From: Burkholderiales bacterium JOSHI_001
Lineage (GTDB): Bacteria > Pseudomonadota > Gammaproteobacteria > Burkholderiales > Burkholderiaceae_C
DNA length: 64,000 nt
Direction of reading: 5' to 3'
Assembly: GCA_000244995.1 (NCBI GenBank)
Contig: CM001438.1
Coordinates: forward strand, 2,006,089 to 2,070,088
The position numbers and the translations under genes were made by a program. The notes under the pieces were generated by a model. The model had not been told where the DNA came from, ran no database searches, and saw only the letters and a list, made by a program, of their open reading frames with translations. Positions 59,613 through 64,000 of this stretch are shown here, piece after piece; within the stretch, counting starts at the first letter, position 1; each line of letters starts with the position of its first letter.

Positions 59613-60068
59613 TCACCTCGGCTCCAAATGCGATACTGGCGTTGGGCTTGTTGAGGCGACGTGTCGAACTTTGAAGGTGCATGCAGCCTTGGCTAAGCCA
59701 TCAGAACCCGTGCTGAAGTCGATGCGGCCGTTTGATTGAGCGTGAAGTTCAATGTGCGTTAGTTGATAGCCGAGCGTGAAGAGTAGCGCGACATGGTCTT
59801 GGGGTACTTCGTCATATCGAACAACTCTTCCGCAGGTGTTCCGATTGGCGTTCAGGAACTTGCAGATCTCGTCTCGCGTAGTTCCTGATTTGAAGACAAA
59901 CAGGTGATCCCAGCCAAATGACGTCAGCTTCGAGAGGTCTAGTTCTTTGCTCGATGGATCGTTTGCAATCTGGCCGATTCTTTCGCTGATCTGGCCAGCG
60001 GTGTTGGGGCTGGCGTTGCACCCCACGAGAAGCGCGGCTGCGACTACAAGAAAGACGATGGGCTGCAT
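59613..60068 (-). CDS. Predicted lipoprotein
   Basis: 151 residues with an N-terminal helix and lipobox LLVGC (about residues 13-17), so lipidation at the Cys and anchoring in the envelope are expected. The mature part contains LSKLTSFGWDHLFVFKSGTTRDEICKFL, which resembles other small exported proteins with a 'WDxlyVfxPYtt' segment. Function unknown. Confidence 0.72.
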   Translation of the reverse strand: MQPIVFLVVAAALLVGCNASPNTAGQISERIGQIANDPSSKELDLSKLTSFGWDHLFVFKSGTTRDEICKFLNANRNTCGRVVRYDEVPQDHVALLFTLGYQLTHIELHAQSNGRIDFSTGSDGLAKAACTFKVRHVASTSPTPVSHLEPR

Positions 60069-60088
60069 GCGGCGAGTGGCTTCGTGAC

Positions 60089-60217
60089 GCCTAACGTTCG
60101 AGGTAAGGCGGGCCCTACAGCGGAGCGTGTAAGCCCCGGGACGGACGATGATAACTTTGGCCGTTCCGGGGCTTGCACGTGCAGCTGTTGGGGCTCGCCT
60201 TGACCGAGGGGTTAGGC
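60089..60217 (-). repeat. attC-87 (type A)
   Basis: Apical arms CCCCGGGACGG/CCGTTCCGGGG. It supplies the stop of the methyltransferase gene. Confidence 0.92.
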
Positions 60218-60835
60218 GGCAGCATGGTTAGGCTTACGAGCGATTGCTGTTGCAAAAACCTTGCGTTTGTTCTCTGGGGCTGTGAACGCATTCGGAATGA
60301 AGCTCACAACCTCCCAGCCGTTGAACTCGGAGCGCAGTCTTTCGGGCTGAAACAAGCAGTGGCCTTCTGGCGCAAACATGTCCATGAACGTTGTTCCTTC
60401 AGTAAGGACATTCACAACGGCTACTCCGCCTGGGCGAACATGCTCCTTGAGTTGGGACAACTGCTTGAACGCAGTGGGGCAGTCGAAGAACATCAAAAGT
60501 CCGATGCTTACCACGGTATCAAAGTCTTCGCGGATCTGGTAGCTACGTAGATCAGCTTCCTCAGCATGCAAGGCAAGCGAGTCTTGCGCGGCGAGTGCCT
60601 GAAGATGCCTTATCGCTGTGCTGCTGGCGTCTAGGGCTACAACTGAGCAGCCATTTCGTGCGGCTTGGACTGCAAGATTCCCGATTCCACAACCGAAGTC
60701 AAGCACCTTGCCTTTCAGGTACGGCAGTGCGGCTTGCTCGAATGGATTTAGGCTGTAGTCGTGCGTTGCGACTTGCTTTTGAAACTGAGCATCGAAGAAT
60801 CGGACGCTTTCGTTCTCGTTCATGGCGTGGACCAT
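60212..60835 (-). CDS. SAM-dependent methyltransferase
   Basis: 207 residues; ATG 60823 (MNENESVRFF) is an alternative start. Motif I is VLDFGCGIGNLA (residues 44-55), followed by the acidic end of strand 2 (VVALDAS), and EADLRSY, FDTVVSIGLLMFF and LKEHVRPGGVAVVNV, the class I Rossmann order, similar to TehB-like enzymes. The acceptor is unknown. It ends HAAA with the TAA in attC-87. Confidence 0.88.
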   Translation of the reverse strand: MVHAMNENESVRFFDAQFQKQVATHDYSLNPFEQAALPYLKGKVLDFGCGIGNLAVQAARNGCSVVALDASSTAIRHLQALAAQDSLALHAEEADLRSYQIREDFDTVVSIGLLMFFDCPTAFKQLSQLKEHVRPGGVAVVNVLTEGTTFMDMFAPEGHCLFQPERLRSEFNGWEVVSFIPNAFTAPENKRKVFATAIARKPNHAAA

Positions 60836-60854
60836 CCTCGGTGTGCGTTCTGCC

Positions 60855-60983
60855 GCCTAACGTTTGAGTTAACGCGGGCCCAGCGGCTGGCCGGGACTGA
60901 ACTGGATGGGACGATAACCGAATTGGCCCAGGAAGGGCAGGCCCGGCCAGCCGTTAGGGCTCGCGTTGAACGAAGGGTTAGGC
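60855..60983 (-). repeat. attC-88 (type B)
   Basis: GTTTGAGTTAACGCG left arm and GTTAGGGCTCGCGTTGAACG right arm, the most diverged full type B. It carries an F3 insert. Confidence 0.9.
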
Positions 60984-61251
60984 GACGCATGCGGTGCCCC
61001 AGCGAAGCCACCAGTGTGGCGGCTGGCTGGGCCTGGCGCCCGGTAGGGCGCTTTCTCCGCGCTGCAGGGCCTTGGCAATGCGAGGCCAGAGCTGCCGGCG
61101 CGGCGATGTGGCACTGCCCCTACGGCCACGCAAGTGGCATTGCACTTGGCCGGCGACCCAGACTTGCGAGTGCGCCAAAGCACAGAGCCAACCAGTATTG
61201 CGCGCCCGGTTCGATGGAATTCGGGACTTCGCATGAGGGGCGCGCTGCGTT
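60984..61251 (-). ncRNA. F3 structured ORF-less cassette insert
   Basis: Hairpin 61035-61052 with arms GGCGCCC/GGGCGC(T) and loop GGTA. The right end CGGTTCGATGGAATTCGGGAC to GCGCGCTGCGTT is shared with the other F3 copies; the middle is diverged. Confidence 0.5.
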
Positions 61252-61380
61252 GCCTAACGTTTGAATTAACGCGGGCCCTACGGCTGGCCGGGCGTGAACT
61301 GGCTGGGAGGATAAGCGAAGTGGCCCAGGCAGGGCACGACCGGCCAGCCGTTGGGGCTCGCGTTGAATGAAGGGTTAGGC
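61252..61380 (-). repeat. attC-89 (type B)
   Basis: Type B with CTACGGCTGGCC. It carries an F2 insert. Confidence 0.9.
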
Positions 61381-61630
61381 CTGCACGTGAACGGAGCCTC
61401 GGTGGCGGCAAAGGCTGGACGGGGCGCACGGCAGGGCGCCTGAACCTTGCCAGCAAGCAGAAACGACGAAAGGCGCCTCGGGCATGGGCTGCGCAGCAGC
61501 CGATGCAGAGGGAAGGTTGTTTGGCGCAACGCGCCAAGCAACCGCTCAGTGCCGCTGGTATGAAAGCCCATGCGATTTGCGGCACAGCCTTGCGTTGGGA
61601 TGGTTGCAGTACCGTACCTGTGCACGCTGG
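61381..61630 (-). ncRNA. F2 structured ORF-less cassette insert
   Basis: Hairpin 61515-61543 (GGTTG/CAACC, TTGGCGC/GCGCCAA, loop AAC), with the GGGCTGC/GCAGCC hairpin upstream. Close to 45860-46109. Confidence 0.58.
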
Positions 61631-61648
61631 GCCTAACGTGCTTTAGGC
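61631..61648 (-). repeat. attC-90 (collapsed remnant)
   Basis: GCCTAAC is followed after only four bases by TTTAGGC, so both cores remain but the attC interior is gone. It probably arose by internal deletion and should no longer recombine. Confidence 0.6.
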
Positions 61649-61829
61649 GACAGCGTTACGAAGCTGACGGCCACAGTGTGAAACATGATTGCCATGATAT
61701 GAGATCTGACTGGTCAATCTTGAATTTCATCCTTGGCAACCCGTAGGGGAAAGTTGGGTCCCCCTACCCCTCAGGGGATTGACGCCGAAGGCGTCTTGGC
61801 GGGTGGCAGGAGGCGATGGTTTTGGTGAG
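61649..61829. other. Non-coding remnant between attC-90 and attC-91
   Basis: About 180 nt with no gene. It is AT-richer than its surroundings and contains a perfect hairpin GACGCC/GGCGTC around GAA near 61781-61795 and a run of C (TCCCCCTACCCC). It may be the end of a lost cassette. Confidence 0.5.
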
Positions 61830-61958
61830 GCCTAACGTTCGAGGTAAGGCGGGCCCTACAGCGGAGCGTGTAAGGCCCGGCAGGGACGATGATAATTTTG
61901 GCCCTGCCGGGCCTTGCACGCGCAGCTGTTGGGGCTCGCCTTGACCGAGGGGTTAGGC
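61830..61958 (-). repeat. attC-91 (type A)
   Basis: Apical arms CCGGCAGGG/CCCTGCCGG with GATAATTTTGG. It is the site of gene 61983-62303. Confidence 0.92.
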
Positions 61959-61982
61959 CTCGCTGCACTGCGACGACATGGG

Positions 61983-62303
61983 TTACCGAATGTTGCCGAT
62001 TGCATTCTTGACCGTGTCGTGCTTGGACTTCATGACGTTTGAGATCGCGGTAAACATCGCGTTCTCACTCTGCATTGACATTTGAAGTTTCAGCATTTGT
62101 GTATTTTCGCTGGACTGCGACGAAGTAGAACCCTTCTTGCCGGCGCGAGTGGACCGCCGAACTATTTGTTCTGCAAGGATGATGCACCTTCGGTGCGACG
62201 CCACTAGCTTTCGATGATCTTCGGATGCTCCACGGATGTTTGTAGAGAGCTCTTTGAGCAACGCTGAGAGCGAAACTGCGGGGCTGGATTTCGATGACGG
62301 CAT
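61983..62303 (-). CDS. Hypothetical protein, 106 residues
   Basis: A soluble, helical, Ser/Lys-rich protein (MPSSKSSPAVSLSALLKELS), with a basic centre (RRSTRAGKKGSTSSQS) and a Met-rich helical end (MLKLQMSMQSENAMFTAISNVM). Could be a small nucleic-acid-binding or structural protein; no family is recognised. Confidence 0.5.
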   Translation of the reverse strand: MPSSKSSPAVSLSALLKELSTNIRGASEDHRKLVASHRRCIILAEQIVRRSTRAGKKGSTSSQSSENTQMLKLQMSMQSENAMFTAISNVMKSKHDTVKNAIGNIR

Positions 62304-62330
62304 AGGTTCATCCTGTGTACGGTTGGCGAG

Positions 62331-62459
62331 GCCTAACGTTTGAATTAACGCGGGCCCTACGGCTGGCCGGGCGTGAACTGGCTGGGAGGATAAGCGGAGT
62401 GGCCCAGGCAGGGCACGACCGGCCAGCCGTTGGGGCTCGCGTTGAATGAAGGGTTAGGC
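62331..62459 (-). repeat. attC-92 (type B)
   Basis: Type B with CTACGGCTGGCC and AAGCGGAGTGG. It carries a diverged F2 insert. Confidence 0.9.
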
Positions 62460-62706
62460 CAGGCGGCGAACGGAGCAGCGGTGGTGCAACCGGCTGGACG
62501 GGGCGCACGCAAGGGCGCCTGGACCGTGCCTGCAAGATGAAGCGGAGTAGGGCGCCGACGGAAGGTGCTGCGCAGCGCCAAAGGAAGATGGAGAGTTGGC
62601 TGGAGCGGGGCCTTGAGCAACCGCTCGGTCGCAGCACGAAAGACAACCTTCAAAGGCGCTGCCGGTAGCGTTGGGATGGTTGCAGTACCGTGCCTTCGCA
62701 TGCAGG
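62460..62706 (-). ncRNA. Diverged F2 ORF-less cassette insert
   Basis: The start (GGCGAACGGAGCAGCGGTGG, GGGGCGCACGCAAGGGCGCCTGG) and end (GTTGGGATGGTTGCAGTACC) match F2, but the central hairpin with TTGGCGC is lost and replaced by GAGTTGGCTGG to GAGCAACC. Either a decayed copy or a variant fold. Confidence 0.42.
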
Positions 62707-62832
62707 GCCTAACGTTCGAGGTAACGCGGGGCCGGCGGAAGGCCGCCAAGCCCGGCGGAAGGATGATAAACAAAGCCTGGAGCCGGGCTTGGTGGACTGC
62801 CGCTGGGCCTCGCGTTGACCGAGGTGTTAGGC
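62707..62832 (-). repeat. attC-93 (type D)
   Basis: Same type as attC-22, with GAGGTGTTAGGC in the right arm. It belongs to the last cassette of the window. Confidence 0.9.
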
Positions 62833-62833
62833 C

Positions 62834-63211
62834 TCACCCTGCGAACTCGAAGCGAATGATGGCCAGCCCGATGGCGAACAAGTAGCCGTGGGCGAAGCGA
62901 TCAATGCGGAGGACTTCGTCTCCGCGCTTGGCACGCCAACGGCCAAGCAGTGACATGAGCAGACCTGCGAAGACAGGGGTAAGGAACAGATTCGCAAGCC
63001 TTGGTAGACCCGCTGGAGTCATGTGCTGGTGCGCGATGAGCAGGCTCAGGCCTCCGGCGATGCAGCCGAAGAGGAAGTAACCAATAGCGGCAAGCCAGGG
63101 ATTGGGCTGACGCTGGAATGGTGCCGCCAGTGAATGAAGTCCGACTTCGACCAGCACCTCGCCCAGCACCTGAAGAACGAACTCACCCAGGATCTCAAAG
63201 AGGATCTCCAT
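62834..63211 (-). CDS. Membrane protein, unknown function
   Basis: 125 residues. An acidic amphipathic N-terminus (ILFEILGEFVLQVLGEVLVEVG) is followed by hydrophobic helices (WLAAIGYFLFGCIAGGLSLLIA, LTPVFAGLLMSLLGRW, GYLFAIGLAIIRFEFAG). The family is not recognised. IS30-type copy C lies 63 nt upstream and in the same direction. Confidence 0.6.
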   Translation of the reverse strand: MEILFEILGEFVLQVLGEVLVEVGLHSLAAPFQRQPNPWLAAIGYFLFGCIAGGLSLLIAHQHMTPAGLPRLANLFLTPVFAGLLMSLLGRWRAKRGDEVLRIDRFAHGYLFAIGLAIIRFEFAG

Positions 63212-63274
63212 ACGCTCAGGGTCTTTGAGTGTTGGTTCTTTCAGTGCGCATGAGAAGCCAGGATGTGGGCCCGT

Positions 63275-64000
63275 GGGCGGTTTCTAGCTTGAAGTGCAAT
63301 GTTCAGACGATAGTCTGAATCAGGTCGGAGAAGACTTCAGCTGGAGTTTTGAACTTGAGGATTTTGCGAGGGCGATTGTTGAGCAGGCTCTCGATGTGGC
63401 GCAACTGTGCATCTGAGACTGTAGACAGGTCCATGCCCTTTGGCAGGTACTGGCGAACGAGGCCATTGAAGTTCTCGTTGGTGGCGCGCTGAGAAGGGCG
63501 ATAGGGGTCGCAGAAGAAGATATCCAGGTTCAAGCGCGCGGTCAGATCCTGGTGCCTGGCCATCTCGGTACCGCGATCGTAGGTCATGGATTTGCGCAGT
63601 GCCTGGGGAACGCGTTTGAGGCGCTTGGCGAAGGCATTGACCACGCTCAGGGAGTCCAGGGCGTCGATCTTGACGAGCATGATGTAGCGGCTGGTGCGCT
63701 CGACCAAGGTGCCGACGGCGGAGAGGTTGCGAGCGCCTTTGATGAGGTCGCCTTCCCAATGACCTGGGACGAGGCGGGAATCGACCTCGCTGGGGCGCAT
63801 GGAGATGGAGATGGCGTCCTGGATGGCGCTGAATCGGGACTTGCCGCGGGCGCGGTTGATGCGCCCGCCGCGGCTTTGGCGCAGGGCCTTGACCAGGCTG
63901 GTACGCAGTTCGCCGCGGGGTTGGGCGTAGATGGCGGCGTAGATGGTCTCGTGGGACAGGACGACGGGCGAAGGTTCCGAGGCGCAGGACTGTTCGCGCA
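63275..64000 (-). mobile_element. IS30-family insertion sequence, copy C (partial)
   Basis: The left end GGGCGGTTTCTAGCTTGAAG matches copies A and B, preceded by GT; the element runs off the right edge of the window. By comparison with the other copies it should end near 64379. Confidence 0.92.
63303..64000 (-). CDS. IS30-family transposase (partial)
   Basis: The C-terminal part of the same transposase, with HWEGDLIKG, TYDRGTEMARH and NENFNGLVRQYLPKG visible. The start lies beyond the window edge. The visible part is identical to copies A and B. Confidence 0.93.
   Translation of the reverse strand, partial: REQSCASEPSPVVLSHETIYAAIYAQPRGELRTSLVKALRQSRGGRINRARGKSRFSAIQDAISISMRPSEVDSRLVPGHWEGDLIKGARNLSAVGTLVERTSRYIMLVKIDALDSLSVVNAFAKRLKRVPQALRKSMTYDRGTEMARHQDLTARLNLDIFFCDPYRPSQRATNENFNGLVRQYLPKGMDLSTVSDAQLRHIESLLNNRPRKILKFKTPAEVFSDLIQTIV

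Larger units (their letters stand above)
1..64000 (-). other. Chromosomal integron cassette array (no integrase in window)
   Basis: Ninety-three attC sites alternate with short inserts across the whole window. Each intact site starts on the plus strand with RYYYAAC, ends with GTTRRRY, and has long imperfectly complementary arms. In type A the left arm reads GTAAGGCG and the right arm, reverse-complemented, reads GTCAAGGCG. The extra C sits where canonical attC sites read on the minus strand carry theirs. Cassettes are therefore minus-strand oriented and the integrase should lie to the right. High similarity between sites is typical of sedentary chromosomal integrons. Confidence 0.95.

Noticed and set aside
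61771..61830. Hairpin GACGCC/GGCGTC near 61790 as a terminator
   Set aside because: No run of T follows on either strand at the right place, so I do not call it a terminator.
290..62832. Regularly spaced repeats that could be taken for a CRISPR array
   Set aside because: Repeats are about 129 nt with internal palindromes and core sites RYYYAAC/GTTRRRY, spacers are genes or inserts of several hundred bases, and no cas genes are present. They are attC sites.

Overview
The window is a 64 kb stretch of a chromosomal (sedentary) integron cassette array. I place 93 attC recombination sites (91 full length, one truncated, one collapsed), most 126-132 nt and closely related, separated by inserts of about 0.2-1 kb. 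No integrase gene, attI site, rRNA or tRNA was seen. In the attC arms the extra unpaired base is in the right-hand arm, so cassettes are oriented to the minus strand. Nearly all cargo genes also read on the minus strand and many use a TAA stop supplied by the attC core GCCTAAC. The integrase and attI should therefore lie beyond the right edge (>64000). High GC and the cargo (DUF4124 proteins, a PHA-granule phasin, a PEP-CTERM protein) suggest a betaproteobacterium of the Burkholderiales type; this is inference.

Layout. 1-10.9 kb: GFA-fold proteins, GNAT, SugE, a HEPN/AbiU2-like protein, VapBC (reversed), PaaI thioesterase, a PEP-CTERM protein. 10.9-12.3 kb: first IS481-type element. 12.3-21 kb: YjdF-like, lectin, GFA, GNAT, YCII, MAPEG, MreB-like and SEC-C proteins. 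21-22.1 kb: first IS30-type element. 22-29 kb: phasin, MAPEG, HicAB, a reversed DfrB (R67-type dihydrofolate reductase) homologue, a CoiA-like nuclease. 28.9-33.1 kb: two more IS481-type elements. 33-43 kb: GNATs, a second phasin, Nudix, TlpA-like (reversed), a duplicated MreB-like/SEC-C block, VOC protein. 42.9-44 kb: second IS30-type element. 44-63 kb: membrane proteins, a possible TIR-like protein, BrnTA, RES toxin, cupin, HAD, YidD, RelE-type toxin-antitoxin, RHH protein, methyltransferase. 63.3 kb to the end: third IS30-type element, cut by the window.

The main discovery is a second population of cassettes. All 20 'type B' attCs and both 'type I' attCs carry inserts without a convincing gene, and these fall into three repeated families (F1, F2, F3). 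They keep hairpins whose arms change in compensating pairs, such as TTGGCAC/GTGCCAA versus TTGGCGC/GCGCCAA. All other attC types carry protein genes, with one doubtful exception. This looks like a lineage of structured non-coding cassettes that has spread within the array. Separately, both IS families sit at fixed distances from attC cores (9 nt for three IS481-type copies, 5 nt for two IS30-type copies), which suggests they target the sites.

Most cargo genes are single, promoterless, unrelated accessory functions. The exceptions are four toxin-antitoxin pairs, which probably stabilise the array.
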